47,014 nucleotides of DNA from Candidatus Aegiribacteria sp. MLS_C (GCA_002030045.1 LQBI01000011.1:1-47014), one strand, 5' to 3'; shown: positions 9,698-17,469, numbered from the stretch's first letter. Numbers and translations are program-made. The notes: generated by a model not told the origin, from the sequence alone.

Positions 9698-10628
9698 ATG
9701 GATCCTCACGGCCCGACCAGGGGCCGTCTTTGGGCCACTTTGCTGGAACCGAGGTGTTACCGGATGCCGCTTTCATGGGAAGCAGCAGGAATTCTCTGAG
9801 GCGCGAGAGCAGTTCCAGGAATCCAGGCGCATCTTCGTCGAGGCCGCTCTTTCGAACGAATGCTGTCCACTGGACCAGTTTTACTTCATCGCGGCCGAAA
9901 TCATCGCTCAGGGCCAGCGGCGTTTTGATGGGGATGTCGGTTTTTCGTCTCTTGAAAGTCGCCTTCATTGCACGGACAAGTGTATTGCCATCGAAAGAGA
10001 AGTCGCGGGCCAGCACGTACAGGTCATAGAAATCCTTCATCCGACTATTGGCAATGCCCAACATGACCATGGCATGGAACTTCTCGGCGACAACCGTTTC
10101 CCGTGGGCATGCCCGAATGCTCGGGGCGGGAAAATCCAAGAGCGTGGGATAACGGGTCTTCTTTGCCCTGGGCGTGACGACGTCGCCGAATCCTACGTCG
10201 ACCTGTACGGAAATGCGGGTCTTGCCAAGGAAGGCGGTTAGCGTAACGCGCTGTCCCTGGTATTCCTGTCCCTCGCGGATGGGCACAGCCGCCACGGTGT
10301 CGGCATCAAAGACAAGACCATCGGGCTCAACGCCTACACCGCAGACCTTGCGGAATACTTCCGCGAGTCGTTCGCTGGAATCGTCACCATAGCCGAGGAA
10401 GTCCATATCCAACGTTGGCCTGTAGGTTTTGCCCGTCCAAACCATGAACAGCATGGCACCCTTGAGTATGAACTCTCCCGCATACTCCGAAACGGAAAGG
10501 CGATAGAGAAGACGTTCCGTAGCGTAGCGCGTCCATACGAAATTCGGATCGTCTCCGGTATTACGGATGATGTTCAGAAGTCGCTGACGAACGGATGCCG
10601 CGATGTTCGACGGGGTGTGCCTGGTCAT
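9621..10628 (-). CDS. AbiEii/AbiGii-type nucleotidyltransferase toxin (pair 1)
   Basis: Cytoplasmic toxin of a type IV (AbiE-like) toxin-antitoxin system, predicted to be a DNA polymerase beta-like nucleotidyltransferase. The ATG at 10626-10628 overlaps the antitoxin stop (ATGA); a start 81 nt upstream is also open but lies inside the antitoxin gene. Seen: KGAMLF near residue 55, TLDMDFLG (metal Asp pair), RVTLTAFLGKTRISVQVDVG, VAEKFHAMV and RMKDFYDLYVL, the usual order of AbiEii blocks. It belongs to a different subfamily from the toxins of pairs 2-4, which carry GGT and RFSEDLDF. The family tail ends near KWPKDGPW at about 9717; the last 31 residues come from the antisense strand of the IS5 remnant. 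The native C-terminal end therefore appears replaced, and activity is uncertain. Confidence 0.88.
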   Translation of the reverse strand: MTRHTPSNIAASVRQRLLNIIRNTGDDPNFVWTRYATERLLYRLSVSEYAGEFILKGAMLFMVWTGKTYRPTLDMDFLGYGDDSSERLAEVFRKVCGVGVEPDGLVFDADTVAAVPIREGQEYQGQRVTLTAFLGKTRISVQVDVGFGDVVTPRAKKTRYPTLLDFPAPSIRACPRETVVAEKFHAMVMLGIANSRMKDFYDLYVLARDFSFDGNTLVRAMKATFKRRKTDIPIKTPLALSDDFGRDEVKLVQWTAFVRKSGLDEDAPGFLELLSRLREFLLLPMKAASGNTSVPAKWPKDGPWSGREDPSDTRGTRGSTEGTGSPVCEEPYPHL

Positions 10629-11233
10629 ACGGTCGCTTCCATATACGGGCGCATGGTTTTCGTTACCCGACAAACCTTCGCGTACTTCCAAAGCTCGTCG
10701 GTTGAGCACTTGCGGCCATGCAGAACGTCACGCAGTGCCTCGAGCGCAACATCAATCCCGATCTTATTCCGGTACTTGAAGCAATCCGCGATGGTCTTAG
10801 CCGGGCTGTAGATTTTCACCTGAACACCTTCGATGGTGTGTTCTTCAACGCCTTCGGTAAGTGCTTTGCCTGAGAAACGAACGATCCGTGTTTTCGGATG
10901 AGTGATTCGCGGGCGTGCCGCTCTTCTGTCAAGGGCCATCCAGACTTCGTGGGGAGCCTGCGTCCCTATCTCGTGAAAACGAAGGGAAGAGAGCAGGCAT
11001 ATCACTCCCTTGGGAGCGGTCTTTGCCACCTGCACCAGACCGTGATGAACCGTTATATCGGCATTCGGTAGGCTATAGAGTCCGTGACCCACTCGCACGA
11101 GTTCTCCTTTGGCGCACAGCTGCCTCAGGTACTCATGGTGAATACCGTGAGAACGCACCTCTGCGGTACTCACAACGCCCGATTGGCGAGCAAGCTCCAG
11201 TATCCTCTCTTTCTTTCCACCACGGTTCTTCAT
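10625..11233 (-). CDS. AbiEi-type antitoxin / transcriptional repressor (pair 1)
   Basis: Antitoxin of the AbiE family: an N-terminal winged helix (residues 5-55, AEVRSHGIHHEYLRQLCAKG then RVGHGLYSLP) that represses its own promoter, and a C-terminal domain (about 70-195) that counters the toxin. The KIYSPAKTIADCFKYRNKIG block is typical of the family. An ATG also exists at 11251, but it lies inside the palindromic operator and upstream of the -10 box, so it cannot be on the transcript. I therefore start at the ATG at 11233 (MKNRGGKKER), which falls about at +1. Neither ATG has a Shine-Dalgarno sequence, which supports leaderless translation. The stop overlaps the toxin start by 4 nt. Confidence 0.9.
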   Translation of the reverse strand: MKNRGGKKERILELARQSGVVSTAEVRSHGIHHEYLRQLCAKGELVRVGHGLYSLPNADITVHHGLVQVAKTAPKGVICLLSSLRFHEIGTQAPHEVWMALDRRAARPRITHPKTRIVRFSGKALTEGVEEHTIEGVQVKIYSPAKTIADCFKYRNKIGIDVALEALRDVLHGRKCSTDELWKYAKVCRVTKTMRPYMEATV

Positions 11234-11240
11234 ATGCGTA

Positions 11241-11268
11241 ATTATAGACATTTATCAATAAATGTCAA
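11241..11268 (-). promoter_or_regulatory. sigma70 promoter with 20-bp palindromic operator upstream of AbiEi-1
   Basis: Read on the minus strand, TTGACA (11268-11263), a 16-bp spacer and TATAAT (11246-11241) both match consensus perfectly. The perfect palindrome GACATTTATCAATAAATGTC (9-bp arms, 2-bp centre, 11247-11266) fills the spacer and enters the -35 box. The antitoxin ATG follows 7 nt after the -10 box. AbiEi proteins are known to repress by binding inverted repeats near the -10/-35 boxes, so this is the likely autoregulatory operator. Confidence 0.85.
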
Positions 11269-11331
11269 GGATTATGCAAAATACATCTTGAGCTGCCTTG
11301 GTCTTCTCCTTGCTTGTTCCTTGCCATTTCT

Positions 11332-11466
11332 TCAAATCCGCCGAGGTGCGCGCAACTCCGAAGGCAATCCCACCGAGCTCTCGCAGGTCGTAACCGTGCC
11401 CAGAGGCGTCGAGTTCAGAAGCCGCGTCAGGTCGGCGGGCTTGAGTTGTCTGGGGTCAATCGTCAC
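11332..11466 (-). pseudogene. Phage-like short ORF remnant (second of two)
   Basis: GTG at 11466 overlaps the stop of the preceding ORF. The 44-aa product begins TIDPRQLKPADLTRLLNSTP. The 'LLNSTPLG.V' phrase recalls small phage or Mu-like accessory proteins seen in PVC-group genomes. After TPLGTV the similarity is lost and the frame soon ends, so it looks frameshifted. It lies in the gap between AbiEi-1 and the GNAT fragment, antisense to a longer meaningless frame. The family assignment is from memory and weak. Confidence 0.4.
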
Positions 11467-11566
11467 GGTTCGCCAACTCCCTCGCCAGCCATGCGGCATA
11501 ATGAAACAGGCTGATGCTCCCGTCGGTGTTGACGGGCGCGCCTGCTTTGATGTCGCAGCGGATCAT
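11456..11566 (-). pseudogene. Phage-like short ORF remnant (first of two)
   Basis: 36-aa ORF from ATG 11566, containing IKAGAPVNTDGSISLFHYA and AAWLARELA. The FHYAAWLARE phrase suits a C-terminal tail of a small phage protein. It is directly followed by, and overlaps, the GTG start of the next remnant, as adjacent phage genes often do. Probably debris of an integrated phage-like element. Confidence 0.35.
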
Positions 11567-11599
11567 ATCCCCTTCATCCGGTTACGTGCGGCGAGGCAT

Positions 11600-12025
11600 A
11601 TGAAAGCCGGGGTCAGCAAGACTATGGTGCATCCCGCTGATGAAAAAATGGAGAATGGAAAGTACCCGATTTGCGCGTACTACACAATGGCTCCCAGTTC
11701 GATATCGGTTAACGAACTGCTGAAGAAACAGGCCGGAAAACTACCACATTATCCAGTTCCTGTATACCTGTTGGCCCGGATGGCCGTTAATTCGGAATGT
11801 CAGGGTAAGGGTCTTGGAAAGATCACACGTATCAAAGTGCTGGAGTACATGTCGGGAATCTGCGAGAGTATGCCTGCCTGGGCTGTGATAGTCGATTGTC
11901 TGAATTCTGGCACATCCAGTTTCTACTCAAAATATGGTTTTAAGTACCTTTTCGACTATAACGGCAAGGAACGCATATTCCTGCCAATGAAGACAGTTTT
12001 AAGTTTGTTTGGCTCAAAGCAGTAA
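11600..12025 (+). pseudogene. GNAT acetyltransferase toxin, N-terminally truncated
   Basis: 141 residues resembling the C-terminal three quarters of the TacT/AtaT-like GNAT toxins, which acetylate aminoacyl-tRNA. Seen: GVSKTMV, ICAYYTMAPSSI, PVPVYLLARMAVNSECQGKG (acetyl-CoA binding region with the Q/RxxGxG/A motif as QGKGLG) and GFKYLFDYNGKERIFLPMK. Family members have about 30 more residues at the N-terminus. Here similarity seems to begin near 11570, just after the phage-like debris on the other strand, and no RHH/DUF1778 antitoxin gene is visible upstream. Probably inactive. The frame stays open far upstream but that extension has no meaning. Confidence 0.75.
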
Positions 12026-12058
12026 ACGCTTCGGCTAATGACGGAGAGCTTTCCATAC

Positions 12059-12850
12059 TCATGTTGCGATATCAGCTTCCACCCAGTTACGAAGTATTTC
12101 AGGGAACAGCTTCACCTTCTGAACTTCCTTCCGGTCCGGGAGGAAAGGCGCCAGATCGGATGCCAGGCGTTGGATGTCGCGTTGGGACAGCTTTCTGTTG
12201 ATTCTATTTGCCAGTTCCCGCCTGTTATCCGTGCCCTGCTTCTGAAGAAGGTATCGCATGTCCGGTTCGGTTCTGCCGAAAAGGTAGACCGAGTCGTACA
12301 GATCCCTGGCCATTACTCTGCTCCTCTCCAGGATCGCATTCAGCTTCTGCGCCAGGACAAGGCTGTCCGGAGCGACCGGAATGGTAGCGGTTATGTCGAA
12401 ACGATTGAGTATTCTTATCTCCGGGCTGTAGCTGTAGTTCTGCGATCCCGCGTCTATCTTAAGTCTCAGTACCTCATCCCCGCGGGCGGTGAGTTCCCAT
12501 TCCTGAAGTATTCCCGTGAATCTGACCGTTCCCATGAACGCGCCGGGCCTCTTTGCCGAAACTTCGCACTCCACACCCTCCAGCTCGAATTCCTTCCCGA
12601 CGGTGTCCATCAGTTCCGTGAACCGCTGAAAGGAAACATCGATGGAATCGAAATCGAGATCCTCTGAAAACCTTCTGGTGCCGTAGAAAATCCGAAGAGC
12701 AGTACCGCCAATGGAAACAAGACCCTTCGAGAGGACCGAGCCATAGATGTATCCCAGGATTTTACACTGAAGGTATTCGGTGAGCATTGCTCTCCTGAAA
12801 CCCTTCGGAATACCGGAAAACGCCGAATATACAAGTTCAGGATCCAGCAT
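12059..12850 (-). CDS. AbiEii-type nucleotidyltransferase toxin (pair 2)
   Basis: 263-aa toxin of the DUF1814 nucleotidyltransferase family. Seen: GGTALRIFYG followed by RRFSEDLDFDS (metal-binding DxD), EWELTARGDEVLRLKIDAG, then APDSLVLAQKLNAIL and RVMARDLYDSVYLF, the conserved Lys and RDxYD blocks. All expected catalytic positions look intact. ATG at 12850 has GGAGG 9 nt upstream, inside the antitoxin gene; the TTG two codons earlier would be too close to it. The gene overlaps the antitoxin by 14 nt, so translation is coupled. Confidence 0.92.
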   Translation of the reverse strand: MLDPELVYSAFSGIPKGFRRAMLTEYLQCKILGYIYGSVLSKGLVSIGGTALRIFYGTRRFSEDLDFDSIDVSFQRFTELMDTVGKEFELEGVECEVSAKRPGAFMGTVRFTGILQEWELTARGDEVLRLKIDAGSQNYSYSPEIRILNRFDITATIPVAPDSLVLAQKLNAILERSRVMARDLYDSVYLFGRTEPDMRYLLQKQGTDNRRELANRINRKLSQRDIQRLASDLAPFLPDRKEVQKVKLFPEILRNWVEADIAT

Positions 12851-13457
12851 GTTCAACTACCTCCAGCAGCATGTGACACCTCTTCAGCAGCATTCTGTTC
12901 TGGAATCTCCCGGCAGTTTCCAGAAGGTCACCGGTTATGGGTCCCAGTCGTTCTCCGTTCAGTCTCAGTTCGATGAAATCCCCCGGCGTCCTCAGATCCT
13001 GCCTTAGGTAGAGCAGGTCGATTATCGCCCTTTCCGGCCGCGCGATCATGAACTTTCCGCGTTGTGTTTCCTCAATGCTATAGCCGAACCAGTAGCCGGG
13101 CTTCACCGTTCTGTAGATGAATTCGCCGATCTCGGAGGAAATCGTCCTTGTCTTCCTGGTGGTTACCGAGGTTACCGCGAGCGGGGTTTCCGGAATGAGT
13201 CCATACCATGCCAGTGCCGATTCCAGCGATACAAAAGAAGGGGTGTACAACCTTGAGGCAATTGCGAAAAGGTCCTGTTCTGTTTCGATGGAACCGGCAA
13301 GTACATAGAATCCAGGCGCAACCATGTTTATGTATCCGCTCTTTCTCCACCTGTAGATTGTCTCTCTGCGCAGACCGGGCAGGGCGGTTTCAAGGTCGGC
13401 AAGAGAAACTACCGGCAGTTTCTCCGCAAGCCTTCTGAACTCCTGAAAACGAGCCAT
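12837..13457 (-). CDS. AbiEi-type antitoxin / repressor (pair 2)
   Basis: 206-aa AbiEi-like antitoxin. N-terminal winged helix about 10-60 (LADLETALPGLRRETIYRWR, then GFYVLAG), middle SLESALAWYGLIPE, then VTTRKTRTI and the ERAIIDLLYLR block, which is the family's conserved core. Same architecture as the antitoxins of pairs 3 and 4 but clearly diverged from them. A promoter lies about 30 nt upstream of the ATG. The leader has no strong Shine-Dalgarno sequence, only GGAAA. Confidence 0.92.
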   Translation of the reverse strand: MARFQEFRRLAEKLPVVSLADLETALPGLRRETIYRWRKSGYINMVAPGFYVLAGSIETEQDLFAIASRLYTPSFVSLESALAWYGLIPETPLAVTSVTTRKTRTISSEIGEFIYRTVKPGYWFGYSIEETQRGKFMIARPERAIIDLLYLRQDLRTPGDFIELRLNGERLGPITGDLLETAGRFQNRMLLKRCHMLLEVVEHAGS

Positions 13458-13487
13458 ATCATTTCCATTCTATTACAAACATGTCAT

Positions 13488-13516
13488 ATTATAGAAATGG
13501 ATAATCGTTGAAGCAA
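13488..13516 (-). promoter_or_regulatory. Candidate promoter of the AbiE-2 operon
   Basis: Minus strand: TTGCTT (13516-13511, 4 of 6 consensus positions), a 17-bp spacer and TATAAT (13493-13488). An imperfect inverted repeat, TCCATTCTAT (13464-13473) against ATAGAAATGGA (13491-13501, one extra base), spans from the -10 into the leader and could be the AbiEi-2 operator. Confidence 0.6.
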
Positions 13517-14050
13517 TAACGAACTTACCGGGGCCTTCCTCGAGTACTTGGAGACCACCTGCTCTATGGTCGCCACTTCCCGGGGCCTGTCGATCTCCCC
13601 GGTAACGTAGTGCTCTACTCCATGAGGGGAGGCGATATCGTACCGCAGGTCCCTGCTGAGGGGTCCCAGGTACTGCCTCTGCTCATCTATCAGGGCATCG
13701 AGATCGTCCAGCATCTCCAGGGTTCAGGCCTTCTGCAGGACGTTGTAGAGCTGCCTGACGTTGCCGGGCCAGTCGTACTCCATCAGAAGCTGTTCCTGCT
13801 CCTTGGTTAACAGCGGCAGCTCCATGTCGTGCTATTTCTCCAGGACGCGTCTTACTGAACCCGCAAGGTAGGTTATATCCTCCCGGCGCTGTCCGAGCGG
13901 CGGTATCCGGATGATCAAAGCGCCAAGGCGGAAGAACAGGTCGGCTCTGAACTTCTTCTCTGCAATCATCTGTGGTAGGTCTCAGTTGGTGGCGGAAATT
14001 ATTCTGAAGAGCCTTGCTACGATGGGCGGGATTTTGTATTTCTGTCCAGC
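13500..14050 (-). pseudogene. Decayed sigma-54-dependent (NtrC-type) activator
   Basis: Minus-strand pieces spell out the sigma54-interaction AAA+ domain in order: [10 protein letters not shown], stop, [34 protein letters not shown], stop, and EYDWPGNVRQLYNVLQ, stop, then ALIDEQRQYLGPLS. At least three in-frame stops interrupt it. The Walker A/GAFTGA half is absent, so only the C-terminal half of the AAA+ domain and some linker remain. Longer frames on both strands through this region have no meaning. Confidence 0.8.
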
Positions 14051-14180
14051 CAAGGCGTGCACCCGCATTTCAAATAGAAGTGCCGGTGGCAGGAGCTTCA
14101 TGCGACTGTCTGATTCGACCATACCACGCCATATGATTGTGTGTCCAGCGATCCGTTCTTTAAACCCGGGAAGGGCTCTG

Positions 14181-15734
14181 ATGAAGATATTTGAATTCCG
14201 CATATCTCTGAGAGATGTGGAACCTGAGATATGGAGAAGGATCCAGATAAGGTCTGACAGCAGTTTCTGGTATCTCCACTGTGCCATTCAGGATGCCATG
14301 GGATGGCTGAACGGTCATCTGCATTGTTTCAGGGTTCCTGCTGCCGGTCCGGGCGGGCGGATCGAGATCGGCATACCAGACCCTGAAGGTTTTGATTCTG
14401 TTGAGATCCTGCCGGCATGGAACATTCGTATAGATGAGTATTTCACCAGAGAGGGTGACCGTGCTGAATACGATTACGATTTCGGGGACGGATGGGAGCA
14501 TGACCTGATTCTCGAGAGAATACTTGAAGCTGAGGAAGGAGCCAGGTATCCGCGCTGCATAGACGGAGCAAGGAGTTGTCCACCCGAGGACTGCGGAGGT
14601 CCTCTGGGTTATGAACGCCTGCTGAAGATTGTCTCGAATGATGAGCATGAGGAGCATGAGAGCATGATGGAATGGCTGGGAGGAACATTCGATCCCGAGG
14701 CTTTCTCTGTTGATGATGTGTATTTCCTGGATCCGGAGTCTGCTCTATCTGATGCACTTGCTGAATACGATGACGATCATCCGGCAGCCGTCGTGACCCT
14801 TCCTGCGCCCGGAGCCGGCAGTATCGATGATCTTGATGACATCGGGGACATTCTTCATAAACTTACATACTACAGGGGCGAATTCCAGAAGTATGCTCTG
14901 AAGGCGGCTGTTGCGAGAAAGGATGAGATAACACCCCGTCTTCTGGAAATTCTCGAGGAGTTCATCTCAGAACCGGAAATCTATATCGAAGATGAGGACA
15001 GGGTGCTTCATCTTCATGTTCTTCTCCTCCTTGCACAGTTCAGGGAGACCAGGGCATACCCAATGGTCATGGAGGTATGCAGGTTTCCGAAGGATTATCT
15101 GGATACTCTGCTCGGAGATTTCATGCCCGAGTATCTGGATCGTATCATTGCTTCGGTCTTCGACGGTGACCTGGACAGGATAAAATCCGTAATTGAAGAC
15201 GCCTCGCTGGAAGAGTATGCAAGGGCTTCGGCCCTGACCTCGCTCCAGATTCTGGTGCATACGGGAGTGCTGAGCAGGTCCGAAGTGACAGATTATTACA
15301 TTCGGCTCTTCCGGGGCGGCCTGGAGAAGGATTATTCGTTCATTTGGGACGAACTGGCAAACGAAGCGGTTGATCTGCACGCGGTAGAACTTGCGGATGA
15401 CATCCGCGAGAAGTTCGAAGCAGGTTTCCTGGATCCTTCCTACATGACTCCGTCGGATGCGAATATGGAACTGGCACTGCCTCTGGAAGAAGCAATGGCA
15501 AGAGCGAAAGACCATTGCCGGGGGCTGATTGATGACGCGGTCTCCATCCTGGATGACTGGCTTCATCCCGATGTTGAATTCACCCGGCATCCCGTACTGG
15601 AAGAGCTACTGGAATCCTCGGAAGAGTATTACCGTGACGGCCGTGTATTGAAGAGGGTGGAACCCAAGGTGGGCAGGAACGATCCCTGTCCCTGCGGCAG
15701 CGGGAAGAAGTACAAGAAATGCTGCGGGAAGTGA
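14181..15734 (+). CDS. pRiA4b ORF3-like / DUF1186 / SEC-C fusion protein
   Basis: 517-aa cytoplasmic protein. Residues about 1-185 match the plasmid pRiA4b ORF-3 family ([46 protein letters not shown]). Residues about 220-440 match the DUF1186 helical-repeat family ([27 protein letters not shown]). The last 20 residues are a SEC-C zinc motif ([19 protein letters not shown]). The three domains are known to co-occur; the biochemical role is unknown. ATG at 14181 has GGAAGGG at good spacing. The frame is open 270 nt further upstream, but that part overlaps the decayed NtrC gene and has no family similarity. A truncated DUF1186 paralogue lies at 17724. Confidence 0.88.
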   Translation: MKIFEFRISLRDVEPEIWRRIQIRSDSSFWYLHCAIQDAMGWLNGHLHCFRVPAAGPGGRIEIGIPDPEGFDSVEILPAWNIRIDEYFTREGDRAEYDYDFGDGWEHDLILERILEAEEGARYPRCIDGARSCPPEDCGGPLGYERLLKIVSNDEHEEHESMMEWLGGTFDPEAFSVDDVYFLDPESALSDALAEYDDDHPAAVVTLPAPGAGSIDDLDDIGDILHKLTYYRGEFQKYALKAAVARKDEITPRLLEILEEFISEPEIYIEDEDRVLHLHVLLLLAQFRETRAYPMVMEVCRFPKDYLDTLLGDFMPEYLDRIIASVFDGDLDRIKSVIEDASLEEYARASALTSLQILVHTGVLSRSEVTDYYIRLFRGGLEKDYSFIWDELANEAVDLHAVELADDIREKFEAGFLDPSYMTPSDANMELALPLEEAMARAKDHCRGLIDDAVSILDDWLHPDVEFTRHPVLEELLESSEEYYRDGRVLKRVEPKVGRNDPCPCGSGKKYKKCCGK

Positions 15735-15849
15735 GATGTTGTTCTGAGCATTGGCCATTAGGTTCCCACTCGATGTTAATGCAGGAAGCATTCAGATACT
15801 GAAAGCATCGAACAGAAATACATAGAACATTTCGATCCCCAGGCTAGCG

Positions 15850-15875
15850 TCTGAATGTTGATAGCCACATTCAGA
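15850..15875. repeat. Perfect 9-bp inverted repeat upstream of the mntA-like gene
   Basis: TCTGAATGT (15850-15858) and ACATTCAGA (15867-15875) are perfect complements around 8 bases. The phrase CATTCAGATACTG of the right arm also occurs at 15789-15801, so the motif is partly duplicated. It could be a terminator remnant of the upstream gene (no U-run seen) or a distal operator for the gene at 15930. Confidence 0.6.
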
Positions 15876-15893
15876 TACTGGATCATGATGATA

Positions 15894-15936
15894 TTTACTT
15901 ATCCCTTAAAGGGAACAATAATTCCCAATATGGGAA
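15894..15936 (+). promoter_or_regulatory. Promoter with two palindromic operators 21 bp apart (mntA-like gene)
   Basis: TTTACT (15894-15899), 17-bp spacer, AATAAT (15917-15922, 5 of 6), then 7 nt to ATG 15930. Two palindromes with GGGA arms overlap it: TCCCTTAAAGGGA (15902-15914) inside the spacer, and TTCCCAATATGGGAA (15922-15936) over the start codon. Their centres (15908 and 15929) are 21 bp apart, two helical turns, as expected for cooperative dimer binding. The encoded protein has a winged-helix domain and is a natural candidate ligand. Confidence 0.75.
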
Positions 15937-16532
15937 AGATACTGATACAGGAATCTGCGGGAGCGCTGTTCGGCAAGGTCAGGAGGAGGCTGCTCACTCT
16001 TCTTCTGCTTGACCCTGACGAGTCGTTCAATTTCCGGGAGATAAGGGACAAGGTGGAGTCCGGCTCGGGAGCGGTTCACCGTGAAATCGCTAATCTGGTT
16101 GAAGCGGGTATACTTACGCGGCGTGAGATGGGCAATCAGACCAGGTATCAGGCGAACAGGGATTCTGCCATCTTCAGCGAACTCCGTTCACTGTTCCTGA
16201 AGACCTCCGGTGTTCCTGAATTGTTACGTAAGGCTCTGAAGCCGATTAATGGAAGAACAAGCCTTGCTTTCATATTCGGAAGCTATGCTGAAGGAACGTT
16301 GGGTACCGGAAGTGATATTGATCTGATGGTTGTTGGTGATGTGGGTTTCAGTGAAGTAGCTGTAGCACTTCAGGCGGTCCAGAACGAGATAGGCAGAGAG
16401 ATCAATCCTGCGGTCTATTCTCCTGCATCCCTGAAGGAGAGGAAGGAAACCGGGTTCATCATGGGGGTACTCCAGGGAGAGAAGATATTCCTGAAGGGAG
16501 GGATGGATGAGCTTGAAGAAATGGTTGGATAA
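15930..16532 (+). CDS. HTH-fused MntA-like nucleotidyltransferase antitoxin
   Basis: 200-aa protein. Residues about 10-80 form a winged helix (SFNFREIRDKVESGSGAVHR, then GNQTRYQANR). Residues about 105-195 are a minimal nucleotidyltransferase with GSYAEG (117-122) and SDIDLMVVG (metal Asps 129 and 131), all intact. In MNT/HEPN systems the nucleotidyltransferase AMPylates and silences the HEPN RNase; here the next gene is a HEPN-like protein. The start at 15930 is chosen because the promoter and operators lie directly before it; an ATG 75 nt upstream has no support. There is no Shine-Dalgarno sequence, consistent with a leaderless mRNA. The 3' end overlaps the HEPN gene by 26 nt. Confidence 0.88.
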   Translation: MGKILIQESAGALFGKVRRRLLTLLLLDPDESFNFREIRDKVESGSGAVHREIANLVEAGILTRREMGNQTRYQANRDSAIFSELRSLFLKTSGVPELLRKALKPINGRTSLAFIFGSYAEGTLGTGSDIDLMVVGDVGFSEVAVALQAVQNEIGREINPAVYSPASLKERKETGFIMGVLQGEKIFLKGGMDELEEMVG

Positions 16533-16791
16533 CGGATACCTGAAAAAAGCAAAGCCCACGAAACGGGACATAGATGCCAAGTTCGGTGTGGCCCGTCGTG
16601 ATCTGGAAGATGCTTCCACCACTGAGATCAGCGATGATTCCCGCTATAGATTGGCCTATGAAGCCATGCTAGTGGTAGCACAGGCCATGCTATTGGCTGA
16701 TGGATACAGACCTGCTTCGCAAGGCAGTCACTACTCCTCGATAGAGAGCCTCGAACACACCATGGGTGAAAGCAGGGAGAAGATAGAGTAG
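16507..16791 (+). CDS. HEPN-domain protein, C-terminally truncated
   Basis: 94 residues. The stretch ARRDLEDASTTEISDDSRYR and LAYEAMLVVAQAMLLADGYR is the usual N-terminal half of HEPN (SAV_6107-like) proteins. Family members are about 130-150 aa and carry the catalytic Rx4-6H near the C-terminus; this frame stops at 16789-16791 before that motif. The ATG at 16507 is preceded by GGGAGGG inside the upstream gene, so translation is coupled to the nucleotidyltransferase. The break coincides with the start of a repeated sequence (16800 onward) also found at 27411. The toxin half of this pair is therefore probably dead. Confidence 0.8.
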   Translation: MSLKKWLDNGYLKKAKPTKRDIDAKFGVARRDLEDASTTEISDDSRYRLAYEAMLVVAQAMLLADGYRPASQGSHYSSIESLEHTMGESREKIE

Positions 16792-16799
16792 AGTGCGTT

Positions 16800-16925
16800 C
16801 GAGTGGTGTCCGAAGGGTTGTCTAGAAGTTAAGACCAACGCATCTTTGGCAAGTTCACTGAAAACTGTCTAATCCTCGCGGAGGCATTCCATTGGCCAAG
16901 GAGAATACCACACACCTGGATCGGC
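16800..16925 (+). repeat. Diverged direct repeat, copy A (with 27411-27540)
   Basis: AGTGGTGTCCGAAGGGTTGT here matches the 27411 copy with one substitution. The GCATCT following the TTGTC lies at the same distance in both copies. After a less conserved part, both copies have CATTG and then a GGAGAA.AC.ACACACC.GGA block. In this copy the second block opens a small gene coupled to the DUF6933 gene. The repeat therefore looks like the promoter and 5' part of one gene family present twice. Confidence 0.65.
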
Positions 16926-16984
16926 TTTGCAAGAAGCTGGAGGATAGGGACAACCATCCTGATCATCGAACAGGCTGGAAATGA
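16892..16984 (+). CDS. 30-residue ORF coupled to the DUF6933 gene
   Basis: TTG at 16892 has GGAGG 8 nt upstream. The product, starting AKENTTHLDRLCKKLEDRDN, is short, charged and helical. Its stop overlaps the next ATG as ATGA (16981-16984). The same block is repeated, decayed, at 27500-27540. It may be a real micro-protein partner of DUF6933 or only a leader peptide; I know no function. Confidence 0.5.
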   Translation: MAKENTTHLDRLCKKLEDRDNHPDHRTGWK

Positions 16985-17469
16985 TTGTCAGACTTACCGC
17001 CAGGCTTGCTGAGAAGATCGATGAACCGCTGGAAGAATCGCTTCCTTTGGAGAATAATCCCTTTGCCGATTGGACAGCCCGTCTGTTCAGGGTCGAGCGT
17101 GTTGAGCACATTCTGATCACGAACACAGCTTCGCTCTATTCGACCATTATATACGGCCGGGGTATCAGATCCTGGGATGTTCTGTATAAACGGATGCTTC
17201 ACGCTTTACGAGAGTTTCTTGCGGATGGGGGGCATCGGACGATCTATGATCTGCTTATCGTGCCTTCGATCAGTGAGATCAGGTTCTGCAAGGCGCTCAA
17301 TAGAAACGTGACCGGTTCCATGAACGACCTGGTGTTCATGGCCGGGCAGTATCTGGCAGACGGGATGATGAGCCTGACCGATGCTTCCATCAGACTAAAC
17401 GAAATGCCGTTGTCCTATCTGGATCATAGCTCTCCGAAGACGGCGTTCGATCAGATGAGAATCGACTGA
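16981..17469 (+). CDS. DUF6933 domain protein
   Basis: 162-aa soluble protein matching the DUF6933 pattern as I recall it: IVRLTARLAEKIDEPLEESL, NPFADWTARLFRVERVEHIL, ITNTASLYSTIIYG, GSMNDLVFMAGQYL and MPLSYLDHSSPKTAF. Length is normal for the family and the gene looks intact. The biochemical function is unknown. The start is coupled to the 30-aa ORF upstream (ATGA). Surrounded by toxin-antitoxin genes and fragments, it may itself belong to an uncharacterised two-gene unit. Confidence 0.82.
   Translation: MIVRLTARLAEKIDEPLEESLPLENNPFADWTARLFRVERVEHILITNTASLYSTIIYGRGIRSWDVLYKRMLHALREFLADGGHRTIYDLLIVPSISEIRFCKALNRNVTGSMNDLVFMAGQYLADGMMSLTDASIRLNEMPLSYLDHSSPKTAFDQMRID

Noticed and set aside
11084-11599. 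Long 5' extension of the GNAT-like frame
   Set aside because: The extra residues overlap AbiEi-1 antisense and the phage-like debris and lack similarity; only the part from about 11570-11600 fits the GNAT family.
13911-14180. Earlier start for the pRiA4b/DUF1186 protein
   Set aside because: The 90 extra codons overlap the decayed NtrC gene and have no similarity; the ATG at 14181 has GGAAGGG and starts exactly at the domain.
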